A DNA stretch of 64,000 nucleotides from Chloroflexota bacterium (GCA_029265355.1 JAJUJL010000013.1:62001-126000), one strand, 5' to 3'; positions 25,463 to 35,579 are shown, counted from the stretch's first letter. Notes: generated by a model from the letters alone, not told the origin. A program made the numbers and translations.

Positions 25463-27886
25463 TTAACCTCCTGATTTCGATGTGTCATCCTGAGGAGCCT
25501 GGCTAATTGCTTCCAATGAGACCACCCTGGATGATGAGCCCTCAACCGTGGATGTTTGACCATCGGGAAATATCACCACTGTCTTGTCTTTCTGTCTCAG
25601 CACCGTCAGCCTTCGGTATTTTACCGTAAGAGGCCATGGGAAGGGATGTTTTTCCATGATGATCACTTTTTTTTCTGAGACGATCTGAATTCCCGCAGCG
25701 CGCAGAAACAGACCGAGAGGTGGAAATCCATGAAGCATATCACGCTCGCCGAAGCCTTGCCCGCTATCGGCGTGATATGCGTTCCGAAAGCCACCAGAAA
25801 TTTCCAGATTGCGGATGATGACATCCATCAGCCGGTTCGTCAACTCAACGGCAAGGTCTTGGTTATTGTAATTTAACAAACCCAGGCCGGTGAGCGAATT
25901 CCAAAGCATGTTCACGGTCAGGCAGGCCTGGCTGTCGGCCCCGGGTGGGCGTTGTGGGCAGAGGGGGATGCCATGGGCATGCCAGTAGAGGTCGGGATTT
26001 TTTATCACGTACTCGATAATTTCCTGTGCTTCATCTTCTGCAGACATGCCTGCCCACAGCGGCAAGATGACCGTTTGATCTGGGCAGCAGAAGCCCACGC
26101 GATAGAGTGTGATGTAGTCCTGATCTGACACCCCCTGGATATCCAATTCCTCGATCGACTGGTAAACCCGGTCTCCAGTATGGGTGCCCAGGCCCAGGTG
26201 CCAACGGAACTGGTCTTCCGTAAGTCTTTCAATGCGGTGTTGTCCGGTTGTGTTTACGCCGTGGATCGTGACATTCGGCTTGGGGATTTCATCGGAATCG
26301 GCATGGATTCTGAGCAGCAGGCGAGCAGGCTGCTCGAAATGGTGGTGCAAGCTGATGATGCCTGGGCCATTTCTTTGCCCCAATTTCTCCACAGAGGGTG
26401 ATTGATGGGTATCTCTATCCCAATATTGGTATGTTGCGGCGTCCGGGTTCCAGGCAAAAGCCAGTGCGCTGCGAAGTGTGCTCGAATATTTTTCGAGCGG
26501 GGATAGGGCTTCCTGGTTACCGATCGAATTTGCTATTTGGATTAATGCTGAGCATTCGGCATACAGCATGGCGCACAGTGCAGGACTTTCCACTTTGCTG
26601 ATGTCTACACCCTGTGACCAGGAGTGCCAATAAGAAAAGATCGGGTGATCCTCGAACCCGATCTGCGAGGGATGGCTGAATTCGGGTATGCCATCTTGGT
26701 CGCGATCATTTTCGGCTGAGAACCAATAATCGACAAACTTGACCAGGCCGGGGAAGATTTCTTCCAGGAAGTTTCGATCCTGAGTGTTTTGGTAAGCCTG
26801 CCAGGCAATGCCAGCCAGCAACGGCGTTGCCAGGATACCGCTGCGCTGCCCGGCGACGCCTGGCTTCAAGTCAATGAAGCCATTTTCTGCCTGGATGTGA
26901 ATAAAATTGCGTATCAGGTTTTGAAGCAAGGGCGCAGAGCCGGGGAGAAGAAATTGGGACATGTAGAGCAGATCGAGGGGGGTATAGCCACTGTGGAGCG
27001 GTGGGTGATCCAGGCCATCACCGCGCATCGAATAGCCTTGATCTGGCTGGCGACTCTGCACGAAAGAGATGTGAGGCAGATGCGGAGAGCGGCTTTGCAA
27101 CAGCGCGGTTGCGTTGCGTTGCGCCAGGGCCAGCGCAAAATCCCAATCAGCTCGGCCAGAATAAATTTCCAACTGACTCGAGTTCAGCAATTCGATGCGG
27201 GCTGTTTCGGCTTCCCAATTGTGGGATGCCAAAGATTGGGCGAGCGTGAAGGACGCTTCAGTCCCACCCAAGGCTGCCTGGAACCATTTCAGTGTGCAGG
27301 ATTCTCCGGGCAACAGCGCAAGATCCATCGAAAGCGAGGGGAAAGGGCTGTGGCGGGCTTGGGCTCCTCCCGTCATAAAGACGACCGGGAATAAACCACC
27401 CGAGGAACCAGCCAGAACAGTTGCCGAATTGAGCACAGCCGGCGCCATTCGCTCACCTTCGATTGGAGTTAATAGCGCTGCCAGATCAAAGCGAAGCTTA
27501 CGAGGAAATTTGCTCTGATTGGTGATTAATAATCTGCCACCGAGCGATTGCGAAGTGGGAACCCAGAATTCCAATTGAACGTCTATTTCAGGAAAAGGCG
27601 CATAGTTCAGCAACAAGTAATTGGGATAAAAGCGACGCAATTTGACAGGCGAGCTGAACTCGGAGGCATCCATCACCGATTGTTCGTTTTCAGTAAAGCG
27701 AGGCAATATGCGCATGGCGCGCGCCCGCAGACCGTAAGTGGTCTGTATAGCTAATGCGGGAGGTTCTCCCCCGCCAGCGGATAGCTCCCAGACCTGATCA
27801 TCGAGGTAGCTGGTCTCGGTCAGGCGAGCATCGGCTGCCAGGGTTAATTTGAGTCCTGGGTGTAATGGAGTGTCCCAAATTCGCAT
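25463..27886 (-). CDS. large (alpha/alpha)6-barrel glycoside hydrolase-like protein
   Basis: 807 residues. An N-terminal beta-rich region of about 260 residues (LLITNQSKFPRKLRFDLAAL) precedes a helical barrel region with RGDGLDHPPLHSGYTPLDLLYMSQ, WFSAENDRDQDGIPEFSHP and NMLWNSLTGLGLLNYNNQ. This order is that of GH63/GH37-like or glycogen-debranching-like six-hairpin glycosidases. The region DRDQDGIPEF resembles the acid motif of that clan. A short C-terminal beta tail contains FPWPLTVKYRRLTVLRQKD. Substrate unknown, perhaps alpha-glucosyl compatible solutes or oligosaccharides. First gene of a leftward run with two DarA-like genes. Confidence 0.78.
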   Translation of the reverse strand: MRIWDTPLHPGLKLTLAADARLTETSYLDDQVWELSAGGGEPPALAIQTTYGLRARAMRILPRFTENEQSVMDASEFSSPVKLRRFYPNYLLLNYAPFPEIDVQLEFWVPTSQSLGGRLLITNQSKFPRKLRFDLAALLTPIEGERMAPAVLNSATVLAGSSGGLFPVVFMTGGAQARHSPFPSLSMDLALLPGESCTLKWFQAALGGTEASFTLAQSLASHNWEAETARIELLNSSQLEIYSGRADWDFALALAQRNATALLQSRSPHLPHISFVQSRQPDQGYSMRGDGLDHPPLHSGYTPLDLLYMSQFLLPGSAPLLQNLIRNFIHIQAENGFIDLKPGVAGQRSGILATPLLAGIAWQAYQNTQDRNFLEEIFPGLVKFVDYWFSAENDRDQDGIPEFSHPSQIGFEDHPIFSYWHSWSQGVDISKVESPALCAMLYAECSALIQIANSIGNQEALSPLEKYSSTLRSALAFAWNPDAATYQYWDRDTHQSPSVEKLGQRNGPGIISLHHHFEQPARLLLRIHADSDEIPKPNVTIHGVNTTGQHRIERLTEDQFRWHLGLGTHTGDRVYQSIEELDIQGVSDQDYITLYRVGFCCPDQTVILPLWAGMSAEDEAQEIIEYVIKNPDLYWHAHGIPLCPQRPPGADSQACLTVNMLWNSLTGLGLLNYNNQDLAVELTNRLMDVIIRNLEISGGFRNAYHADSGQGFGERDMLHGFPPLGLFLRAAGIQIVSEKKVIIMEKHPFPWPLTVKYRRLTVLRQKDKTVVIFPDGQTSTVEGSSSRVVSLEAISQAPQDDTSKSGG

Positions 27887-28022
27887 GATTACTATTTATT
27901 GTATGGCAACAACGCCCATAGGTCAAACGCAGCGACCGATAAACTCAATCGAATGGGTGTGAAATGTGCTAGAATGTGTTCCACTACCTGAGATAAGCCC
28001 ATCTCACCACGGAGGTTTTCAG

Positions 28023-28493
28023 ATGAGTCCTTTGCCGGTTACCCCTCGCGGAATGTATTTTGAAGAATTCCAACCTGGTCAGAAGGTTATCAGCGCAGCT
28101 CGCACGGTTACCGAGAGTGATATTACTACATTTGCAGGACTTTCGGGCGACTACAACCAGATTCATGTGGACGCTGAGTACAGCAAGCACACGCCATTTG
28201 GCCAAAGAGTGGCCCATGGATTGCTTGGATTATCCATCGCTTCTGGTCTGGCAGTACAAACCGGCGTTATGGAAGGGACAATTATTGCTTTTCGCGAGAT
28301 CAATGAATGGAAATTTATCAAGCCGATCTTTATCAACGATACCATTCACGTGGAAATTGAAGTGCTGGAAACGAAAGCACTCCGGCGGATCGGAGGAGGA
28401 TCGATACTCATCAGCCTGGATGTCAAGAATCAAAATGGTGAGACGGTCATGAAGGGTACCTGGTCGGCCTTGATTGCCAGCCGGCCCCAATAG
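28023..28493 (+). CDS. MaoC-family (R)-specific enoyl-CoA hydratase-like protein
   Basis: 156 residues from the ATG at 28023 with GGAGG just upstream; the frame extends to 27966 without a ribosome site. The hot-dog fold signature is GLSGDYNQIHVDAEYSKHTPFGQRVAHGLLG, with the hydratase 2 catalytic Asp and His (D..N..H). It hydrates trans-2-enoyl-CoA in fatty-acid or polyhydroxyalkanoate-type metabolism. No fatty acid genes adjoin it; the PBP gene follows after 16 bp. Confidence 0.9.
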   Translation: MSPLPVTPRGMYFEEFQPGQKVISAARTVTESDITTFAGLSGDYNQIHVDAEYSKHTPFGQRVAHGLLGLSIASGLAVQTGVMEGTIIAFREINEWKFIKPIFINDTIHVEIEVLETKALRRIGGGSILISLDVKNQNGETVMKGTWSALIASRPQ

Positions 28494-28509
28494 AAATCGG
28501 AGCGTGAAC

Positions 28510-31500
28510 GTGGAGGATGAGGATTCCAAGCGAAGATCTCCCGACTCAGACGGTCAGGAGGCAAGTGAAAGGTTTCGAAAACTGCTCTCGGATTTCGAAG
28601 AAACCAATCGCCAAATGGAGGAGGCTAAGAGCGGTGCAAGCCAGACGTTGCCTTTGAGCGATGCCGCTCAGGAATCCGAGATAGCCTCTGATCCAAGCAG
28701 AGGGGACGAAAGCGGGTTGCCGGGCAAAGGTCTGCCGGCTCAAGGTACGCCAGGTTACGATACATTGCCGCTTGAAAATGACCAGCCTGTATCCAGCGCA
28801 CAAAACGGCTTGCAGAAGGATCAACAAACAGGGGATACCCTGGCTGATACTCAGCCAGCGCGCACGGTGAGAACTGACCAGACCAGCACACGCCCACAGA
28901 TCGCGCGCCGCCCACCTCCTGAAATCGATGCCCACGGGTTTCCATTACCGCGGCGGGTTGAGCAAAACGACCCATACGCGACACGCGTCTCGCCATCTGC
29001 CTACACACCCATACGGCGCACAGCGGAAACAAGGCAGGAGACGCAAAGTCGTCCGTATTCGGGCACAGACCAGCCAGTTGGAAGAAACGCTGCTGAGCCA
29101 GCACCGGGTATGGGATACATGCCAGTCGCTTCTCCAGGTGGGGCGCAGGGGCGCAGCGCGCTTCAAAGCACCCTGGGGTGCATGCTGCGCGCAATCATCA
29201 TCGGCGCTTTTGCAACTGTTTTGATCGCTTTGATCGCTGGCACTTTTATCGTCTTTCAGTATTTCCGGATTGCACGTTCACTACCGGATGTATCCCAGTT
29301 GCGTGAGAAGGCCTCCAAGTTCGAAACCACGCGCATTCTCGATCGCAACGGCAATGTGCTTTACGAGATCGTTGATCCAAACGCCGGTCGCAGAACCTAT
29401 GTGCCATTGAGCCGGATTTCGCCGTACCTGGTGGCTGCGACGATCGCCACTGAAGATAAAGAGTTTTACAACCATCCCGGGTTTGATCTGTTGGCTATTT
29501 TTCGCGCCTTTTTACAAAATTACCAGAGCGGCGAGACGGTATCTGGCGCATCAACGATCACCCAGCAACTGGCTCGTAACCTGCTTTTTACCCCCGAAGA
29601 ACGCAGTGAACAATCCTACAGCCGCAAAATTCGTGAAGCTGTGCTGGCTGCTGAACTGACGCGTATCTATAGCAAGGATGAAATCCTTGAGCTGTACCTG
29701 AATGAAAATTATTACGGCAATCTTGCTTATGGAGTGGAGGCAGCGGCAGAGACCTATTTCGGCACAACGGCCGCAAATCTCACCCTGGGACAGGCGTCTT
29801 TCTTGGCTGGTCTCCCCCAGGCGCCAGCAGTCTACGATATCTACACAGCGCGGGAGGCGACGCTAAAGCGCCAAGAAGATGTGCTGGTGTTAATGTACGA
29901 GATGTCACAGGAGAAGGGCTGCATCTACGTGAGCAACAGCTCACAGCCGGTCTGCATGGATCCTGTTTCGACAGCCAGCGCCGCCAACGAGATGAAGACT
30001 TACCAGTTTAAATCTCCGGACATTCAAATGCGCTACCCTCATTGGGTTAACTATGTGCGAACACTGCTCGAAGCCCAGTACGATCCTCAGGAAATTTACC
30101 GGGCAGGCTTTTCGGTGTATACCACGCTCGATCCTGAGCTGCAGGATATGGCCGAGCTGATTGTAAAGAACCAGGTGCAGGCGCTGGCTGCCAACCGAGC
30201 CACTAACGGAGCGCTGATTGCTATTCGCCCTTCCACAGGTGAGATTCTGGCCATGGTTGGCTCAGCAGATTTCAATAATGAGGCGATCTCAGGCCAGGTC
30301 AACATGAGCCTCAGCCCGCGCCAGCCAGGCTCTGCGATCAAGCCGGTGACTTACCTGGCTGCTTTCGAAAAAGGATGGACTCCCGCGACGTTGATTTGGG
30401 ATGTGGAAAGCGAGTTTTCGCCATCTGGTCAGCCGAACGATCCCAGCCCGCCTTATGTGCCGGTGAACTATGACGGTCGGTACCACGGACCGGTCACGGT
30501 GCGAACTGCGCTGGCAAATTCCTACAACGTCCCTGCGGTCAAGGCGCTGGATTTTGTGCGCATCTATGATGATCCCAACACGCCTGTACAGGATGGGTTC
30601 ATTGCCATGGCGCGCAAGCTTGGAATCACCACCCTGAATCGCCCGGACTACGGTCTTTCGCTCACCCTGGGAGGGGGCGAGGTCACATTGCTGGAATTGA
30701 CCAATGCATATGCAACGATGGCGAACCAGGGCCGGCGATTGCCGCCGACAGCGATTACGCGGATAACCGACTTCAATGGGAATTTGATCTATGAATACCA
30801 AACACCGCCATTCGAACAGGTTATTCGCCCGGAACACGCTTATTTGATCTCTTCGATCCTTTCTGATAATGAGGCGCGCGCGCCAATGTTTGGGCGCAAT
30901 TCTGTGCTAAATCTGCCATTCCAGGTGGCTGCCAAGACAGGCACCACCAATGATTTCCGCGATAACTGGACCCTGGGCTACACCCCCGATCTGGCGGTTG
31001 GTGTTTGGGTTGGGAACGCGGATTACACGCCGATGCAAAACACCACGGGATTGAGCGGGGCCGCCCCGATCTGGTCAGAGTTCATGAACCAGGCTATCCA
31101 AAAATTGACGGGAGGCAATCCCACTCCTTTCAGCCGCCCTGGCGGCATCGTCGAGCGAGTTATTTGCGAGATTTCTGGAACGGAACCCTCCCAGTGGTGC
31201 CCACGGCAGCGCACCGAGCTGTTTGCCGCAGATCAACCGCCTTTGCCGGCAAGTGAGGACTTGTGGCGAAAGGGAATTGTGGATACCTGGACCGGATTGT
31301 GGGCCTCGAACGATTGCCGTGATTTTGTGGAAGAGCGCTTTGTCCTGAATGTAACCGAACCATCTGCCAAGCGCTGGATTCGCAGAGATCCAGCCGGGCA
31401 ATCCTGGGCAGAGAGCATCGGTTTTAAACAGCCAGTGCCGTTTGCACCGAGCCGCGCCTGCACTCGGGATGACCCGCACGCCATGGTTAGCTTTGCCTAT

Positions 31501-31956
31501 CCTCGGGATGGAGAAATCCTGCGAGAGAGCAGCATTGATATTTACATCCAGGCGAATGCAGACCGCAACTTCGATTACGTGCGACTGGAATATGGATTGG
31601 GAGAGAACCCGGTTGATTGGGTAGTGCTCGAACAAAAATCGACGCCGTTTCCAAACCCAGATCGCATCTACACCTGGAATCTGGCCGATATTCCCTTGGG
31701 TCCGCTCAGCCTGCGTCTCTATATGCATAGCACAGAAGACACATTCGCCGAATTGCGGGTGCGGGTGAGAAACGAAGCTCCCACACCTACACCGACGCCA
31801 ACGACGACTTTGACGCCAACTTTGATTCCCACGGAGACGCCGACCCCCACGCAGACGCCGACCATTACACCGACGCCTACGATCACTCTCCCGCCTCCTT
31901 TGACAGCAACCCCAACGGAGACGCCCTCGCCAACCGCGCCAGACGCCAGTCCTTAG
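28510..31956 (+). CDS. class A penicillin-binding protein (PBP1A type)
   Basis: 1148 residues from the GTG at 28510, which has GGAG seven bases upstream; a TTG at 28474 inside maoC is less likely. A ~225-residue disordered cytosolic N-terminus precedes one membrane helix (IIIGAFATVLIALIAGTFIV). The GT51 glycosyltransferase domain has Glu315 in TEDKEFYNHPGFD and the STITQQLARNL motif. The transpeptidase has Ser608 (PGSAIKP), SYN and K809-TGTT. After it comes a beta-sandwich-like region and a Thr/Pro-rich tail (about 65 residues of TPTPT-like repeats). It polymerises and cross-links peptidoglycan. The long N-terminus and Thr-Pro tail exceed the usual family length. Confidence 0.94.
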   Translation: MEDEDSKRRSPDSDGQEASERFRKLLSDFEETNRQMEEAKSGASQTLPLSDAAQESEIASDPSRGDESGLPGKGLPAQGTPGYDTLPLENDQPVSSAQNGLQKDQQTGDTLADTQPARTVRTDQTSTRPQIARRPPPEIDAHGFPLPRRVEQNDPYATRVSPSAYTPIRRTAETRQETQSRPYSGTDQPVGRNAAEPAPGMGYMPVASPGGAQGRSALQSTLGCMLRAIIIGAFATVLIALIAGTFIVFQYFRIARSLPDVSQLREKASKFETTRILDRNGNVLYEIVDPNAGRRTYVPLSRISPYLVAATIATEDKEFYNHPGFDLLAIFRAFLQNYQSGETVSGASTITQQLARNLLFTPEERSEQSYSRKIREAVLAAELTRIYSKDEILELYLNENYYGNLAYGVEAAAETYFGTTAANLTLGQASFLAGLPQAPAVYDIYTAREATLKRQEDVLVLMYEMSQEKGCIYVSNSSQPVCMDPVSTASAANEMKTYQFKSPDIQMRYPHWVNYVRTLLEAQYDPQEIYRAGFSVYTTLDPELQDMAELIVKNQVQALAANRATNGALIAIRPSTGEILAMVGSADFNNEAISGQVNMSLSPRQPGSAIKPVTYLAAFEKGWTPATLIWDVESEFSPSGQPNDPSPPYVPVNYDGRYHGPVTVRTALANSYNVPAVKALDFVRIYDDPNTPVQDGFIAMARKLGITTLNRPDYGLSLTLGGGEVTLLELTNAYATMANQGRRLPPTAITRITDFNGNLIYEYQTPPFEQVIRPEHAYLISSILSDNEARAPMFGRNSVLNLPFQVAAKTGTTNDFRDNWTLGYTPDLAVGVWVGNADYTPMQNTTGLSGAAPIWSEFMNQAIQKLTGGNPTPFSRPGGIVERVICEISGTEPSQWCPRQRTELFAADQPPLPASEDLWRKGIVDTWTGLWASNDCRDFVEERFVLNVTEPSAKRWIRRDPAGQSWAESIGFKQPVPFAPSRACTRDDPHAMVSFAYPRDGEILRESSIDIYIQANADRNFDYVRLEYGLGENPVDWVVLEQKSTPFPNPDRIYTWNLADIPLGPLSLRLYMHSTEDTFAELRVRVRNEAPTPTPTPTTTLTPTLIPTETPTPTQTPTITPTPTITLPPPLTATPTETPSPTAPDASP

Positions 31957-31990
31957 CTTCCTTCGGGTAAATCGGCAGATCTTGGGTCGC

Positions 31991-32728
31991 TCAACCGGCG
32001 ATCAGGTACAGCGCGGCTATCGCCAGGAGAACGGTTATCAGGCGTTCAAAGGTTTGTTTGTCAACCGTTTCGGACAATCGGCGACCATGCCAGACGCCCA
32101 ATGGTAGCAATGGTAACATCCAGACAATGCTCAGCAGCCGTCCCCAATCAAATAGATTGGCATAGAAATAATACGGTACCTTGATCCAATTGACGATGGC
32201 GAAAAACAGGGCCGAGGTGGCCGCAAACTGCCTGGGTTGCAGGTTTTGCAATAGCAAATACATGCTAAACGGTGGCCCGCCGGTGTGAGCAAGCGCTGAA
32301 GAGAAGCCGGTGACGATCCCGGCAAGGATGCCGTGCCAGGCGCGGGGGCGATACACCATTTTTTTGATTTGCTTCTCAGCCAGGCGGTAAGCTACGAACA
32401 GAATAACGATGACGCCCAATGCCAGGCGCAAGGCATGGGTCGGCGCGTTGGTAATGAAGAAAGTGCCGATTGTAATCCCTGCAATGGCGCCCGGCAGAAG
32501 CAGAAGAATGTGTTTGCTCTCCCATTTTTTCCAATGCCAGGCCACTGCGAACACATCAGCAATCATGAGAATTGGAAGGAGCAAACCGATGGCATCTTGC
32601 GGCGAGAGGACCAATGCCATAGTGGGAGTTGCCAGCGCGCCGAGGGTGCCTCCGAGACCGCCTTTGGATAGTCCAATACCATAGATGACCAGCACCGCTA
32701 CGATGAGAAATTCAACCTGGAGACTCAT
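31991..32728 (-). CDS. TauE/SafE-family membrane transporter
   Basis: 245 residues, about seven or eight membrane helices with the short loops typical of TauE/SafE. Near the start IGLSKGGLGGTLGALATPTMAL carries the family's GxGGG-like turn, repeated as FSSALAHTGGPPFSMYLL in the second half. Members export sulfite, sulfoacetate or related small anions. Substrate here is unknown. It converges on the PBP gene with a 34-bp gap. Confidence 0.87.
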   Translation of the reverse strand: MSLQVEFLIVAVLVIYGIGLSKGGLGGTLGALATPTMALVLSPQDAIGLLLPILMIADVFAVAWHWKKWESKHILLLLPGAIAGITIGTFFITNAPTHALRLALGVIVILFVAYRLAEKQIKKMVYRPRAWHGILAGIVTGFSSALAHTGGPPFSMYLLLQNLQPRQFAATSALFFAIVNWIKVPYYFYANLFDWGRLLSIVWMLPLLPLGVWHGRRLSETVDKQTFERLITVLLAIAALYLIAG

Positions 32729-32755
32729 GGGAGAGGGTCGACTGATTGGTCGAGG

Positions 32756-33679
32756 TTATTGAATCTGAGCAAGAGCCAGGCGGGTAAATACCGCATGGTG
32801 GTCGGAATGTGGCATTTTGGGCGACGTAAGATGGCGTGAGTCGAGCACACTCCAGGACTGCTGAGGATTATGGAGGAAAATATAATCCAGGCGATGTTCT
32901 TTCAGAATGCCGCCCCACGGCCAGCGCAGTGTATGCGTAACGGCTTCGGAATGGGGGTGCAAACGCCGGAAAGTATCAGTCCATACCCGGCGGGCGTGTT
33001 GGATCTGAGGGCTATCCTCCGCAGCATTGAAATCGCCGCCGATCAAAACCGGCGTTTGATGATCGATCATAGCGACCCAGGTGGTTAAGTCGTGAACCTG
33101 GCGGTAGTTTTGGCGTGCATTCAAACCGAGATGCACAGAAAATACCCTGAATTCGCCGCAAGGCGTCTCAACAGAAGCGCCCAAAGCCATGCGATGCACG
33201 AAGGACCGCTTGGATGAACCACCCAGGCGGCGCAAGCTTGGACGGGAGAGTGGAAAACGACTGAGGATTGCCAGCCCCTCCTCGAACCCAATTCCAGGGT
33301 GCCCGTTGGATGGGGCGTAAAGCAAGTGCATATCCAGGTATTGTGCGATCCATTCCGAGGCATGCAGGTGAGGGGTTCGGGCGGCCTCTTGCAGGAGCAA
33401 AATATCGGCATTCTCCGCCGCGGCAAGGCTTGCGAAAGCCTCCAGGCGTTGGGTGATGTTTTTGAAGCGCGGCCAATCGTGCCACAAATTGGCTGTAATG
33501 AAATTTAGCGGGCGGCAATTTTCTGAGACAGAGGAGTCCAGACGGCGCATGTGCTGAATTTCTACTGGCGGTTGCATGATCTCCCGCACCAGCGCTAATT
33601 TAAATAGTTCCGGCCCGATGCGCATTCTGAAGCGTCTCGGGCCGGAGGACAGGTTGGATTGTGAATCGACAGACTTCAA
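32756..33679 (-). CDS. endonuclease/exonuclease/phosphatase-fold protein
   Basis: 307 residues. The first ~55 residues are variable, so the start is uncertain. The EEP fold follows: NFITANLWHDW, ADILLLQEAARTP (metal-binding Glu), FRVFSVHLGLNA (His), LIGGDFNAAEDS (Asp-Asn), HRLDYIFLHN and the C-terminal SDHHAVF. All catalytic elements are present. The fold covers nucleases and sphingomyelinase/inositol phosphatase-type enzymes; the CDP-alcohol transferase-like gene upstream would fit a lipid role, as a guess. Confidence 0.87.
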   Translation of the reverse strand: MKSVDSQSNLSSGPRRFRMRIGPELFKLALVREIMQPPVEIQHMRRLDSSVSENCRPLNFITANLWHDWPRFKNITQRLEAFASLAAAENADILLLQEAARTPHLHASEWIAQYLDMHLLYAPSNGHPGIGFEEGLAILSRFPLSRPSLRRLGGSSKRSFVHRMALGASVETPCGEFRVFSVHLGLNARQNYRQVHDLTTWVAMIDHQTPVLIGGDFNAAEDSPQIQHARRVWTDTFRRLHPHSEAVTHTLRWPWGGILKEHRLDYIFLHNPQQSWSVLDSRHLTSPKMPHSDHHAVFTRLALAQIQ

Positions 33680-33750
33680 ACGACGTGCTCCAGCAAATGA
33701 ATGTTTCGAGCGCTTATTGTATCACATGCCCCGGGATTAGATCTGGGGTG

Positions 33751-34275
33751 TTATTTGTCTCCTTTCAGCCCTCTCAAGAAGCCAGGGATCACTTCAGCAG
33801 GAAAGCGGGGCCAGGTGAAGATGATCGCACCGATCAGGTAGATCACCATGAGCAGACCATAAGGCTGCGCCTCGAGCAGCGCGATCCAGATAATCGCCGC
33901 GTAGACCGGCGCCTGGAAGAGCATGCCGTAAGAGCGCAGCAGTCCAAAGCGTTTGAAGAGCAATGCCCAAAAGAGGAAGTAGATCAACGAGAGCAGCAAA
34001 GGAAAATAGCCTGACAGCGAGAGGTAGACCAGCAAACCGGCGGCGACCGACATATCCACTTCCAGATCATGGTCTCCCAACCAGGTGTGATATTTCAAAC
34101 GGCTGCGGCGGGCGATGAGCCCGTCGGCCAGGTCGCTGAACCAGGAGTACAGCATCAGCAAGCTGATCGCCGGCAAGGCGGTACGTCCGTAGGTGAGGCC
34201 GATCCAGGCAAACACGATCCAGAGCAATCCTCGGCTGAGGGTGATCAAATCGGCAATTTGTTTGGCTGCAATCAT
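33751..34275 (-). CDS. divergent CDP-alcohol phosphatidyltransferase-like membrane protein
   Basis: 174 residues with about five membrane helices. The family signature DxxDGxxAR is present (SDLADGLIARR). The second half, normally x8-G-xxx-D-xxx-D, reads RSRLKYHTWLGDHDLEVD, so the G and the distal Asp pair are shifted relative to the consensus. The enzyme would link an alcohol to a CDP-diacylglycerol head group, or it may have lost canonical activity. Located just upstream of the EEP-fold gene. Confidence 0.75.
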   Translation of the reverse strand: MIAAKQIADLITLSRGLLWIVFAWIGLTYGRTALPAISLLMLYSWFSDLADGLIARRSRLKYHTWLGDHDLEVDMSVAAGLLVYLSLSGYFPLLLSLIYFLFWALLFKRFGLLRSYGMLFQAPVYAAIIWIALLEAQPYGLLMVIYLIGAIIFTWPRFPAEVIPGFLRGLKGDK

Positions 34276-34535
34276 CGCTTACACTCCTTTCCCCCGCGGC
34301 GAGATCCATAAAGTCGTTTGGGCTATGGGCTCTATTAGGAATTTTCGAGCTCCCCGGTCCGCCGCGGGAAGCCTGAACGAGTTCGTGATTCTATTGTAGC
34401 AAATTTGCCAGTAAGATTCTAGTGGGGAACCGGTTTGGGGGATATTTGGACGGGAAAAGACTCAGCTCCTGGATATAGAAGTCTATCGGTGAGCATTGCT
34501 GCTGACGAGGGTGATGTGGCGCTGTCACAGGATGG

Positions 34536-34919
34536 TCATGAGAGATGCTCGCTTTTTTCGCCCGAGTTGTCTTTGGAGGCATTGGGATGCTGTTTCACTC
34601 TTTTTTGTTCTCGAGCCAACTCGTAGGATCGCCTCAACAAGCTGACTGCTCGTTCAACATCCTCAGGCTCCTCGATGTAGAAGCTCACCCAACCGGTTTC
34701 GGGTAAAAGATGATGAGGTTGAGCCAGGCCCAACCCGACAATCTCGTTGCGAATCCGAGTGGGAAACGGAATATCCAACATGAAATCACCGTGGATGTGA
34801 CCAATTTCTCGTTTTCCCAGGCGAAATTCCAGCCCTCCGAAGCGATGAGGGTGTTGGCTGACGCCCTCCCACAGGCTCAATTGAGCAGCGATTTGTTGAC
34901 TTGCGCCGTGGACTCGCAT
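34536..34919 (-). CDS. DUF5519/luciferase-like domain protein
   Basis: 127 residues from the ATG at 34919, which has AGAGG six bases upstream; a TTG start at 34988 is the alternative. The conserved stretch GHIHGDFMLDIPFP, HHLLPETGWVSFYIEEPEDVE and AVSLLRRSYELA is that of a small family annotated as DUF5519 or luciferase-like. No enzymatic function has been shown. The last ~20 residues are charged and disordered. Confidence 0.7.
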   Translation of the reverse strand: MRVHGASQQIAAQLSLWEGVSQHPHRFGGLEFRLGKREIGHIHGDFMLDIPFPTRIRNEIVGLGLAQPHHLLPETGWVSFYIEEPEDVERAVSLLRRSYELAREQKRVKQHPNASKDNSGEKSEHLS

Positions 34920-35030
34920 ACGATCCCTCTGTAAGGAATAAGCTGGAATGCCCAGTTCGCCATTGGCAAGGAATTTCTTACTGGGCAATCCAGCGATGAC
35001 TGAAGGGGGATTGCCTTGTTTGGGCAGGCC

Positions 35031-35579
35031 CTAGGCGTATTGCTCTGATTGAGACTTGACCTGTTGGATCAGCTCGATTTCGATTGTGATATTGATGTTA
35101 TCACCCACCAAAAAGCCGCCGGTTTCCAATGCAACATTCCAGGTGAGCCCCCAGTCTTTGCGGTTGATGTTGGTTGTCGCTGTAAAACCAGCGACGTTCG
35201 CGCCCCACGGGCTGCGCGACATGCCAGCATACACGACATCGAGCGTGACGGGTCTCGAAACGCCCCGGATGGTCAGATCGCCGGTGACACGCCCTTTGGT
35301 CTCGTCAATGACTTCGACCTTGCGGCTTTTGAAGATGATTTCGGGGAAATTCTCGACATCTAGGAAGTCGGGAGATTTGAGATGCGCATCCCGCTGGGGC
35401 TCGCGGGTGTTGATGCTTGCGGCAGCGATGCGAACGTCAACGGATGATTCGGCTGGGCGCTGTGGATTGAACTCTACACTGCCAGTCACCTGATCGAATT
35501 GGCCGCGCACGTTGGCAATCATCATGTGGCGTACCGAGAAAGTTACACTGCTGTGGGCGGAATCTATGTTCCAAGACAT
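35031..35579 (-). CDS. YceI-family protein
   Basis: 182 residues from the ATG at 35579, which has GGAGG upstream; an ORF start at 35618 is less good. MSWNIDSAHSSVTFSVRHMMIANVRGQFDQVTG is the typical YceI opening, with ENFPEIIFKSRKVE and LTIRGVSRPVTLDV following. YceI is a lipocalin-like barrel that binds long isoprenoids such as polyprenyl chains. No signal peptide, so it is cytosolic. A palindromic operator lies 83 bp upstream and is shared with the marR gene. Confidence 0.93.
   Translation of the reverse strand: MSWNIDSAHSSVTFSVRHMMIANVRGQFDQVTGSVEFNPQRPAESSVDVRIAAASINTREPQRDAHLKSPDFLDVENFPEIIFKSRKVEVIDETKGRVTGDLTIRGVSRPVTLDVVYAGMSRSPWGANVAGFTATTNINRKDWGLTWNVALETGGFLVGDNINITIEIELIQQVKSQSEQYA

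Noticed and set aside
31770-31956. Tandem DNA repeat of ACGCCGAC type at the end of the PBP gene
   Set aside because: It is the coding of a Thr/Pro-rich protein tail, also seen in the PPIase, and not a mobile or regulatory repeat.
33661-34535. Possible RNA gene in the gaps around the CDP-alcohol transferase
   Set aside because: No cloverleaf, long hairpin or promoter pair could be found. The 260-bp gap at 34276-34535 shows nothing I recognise.
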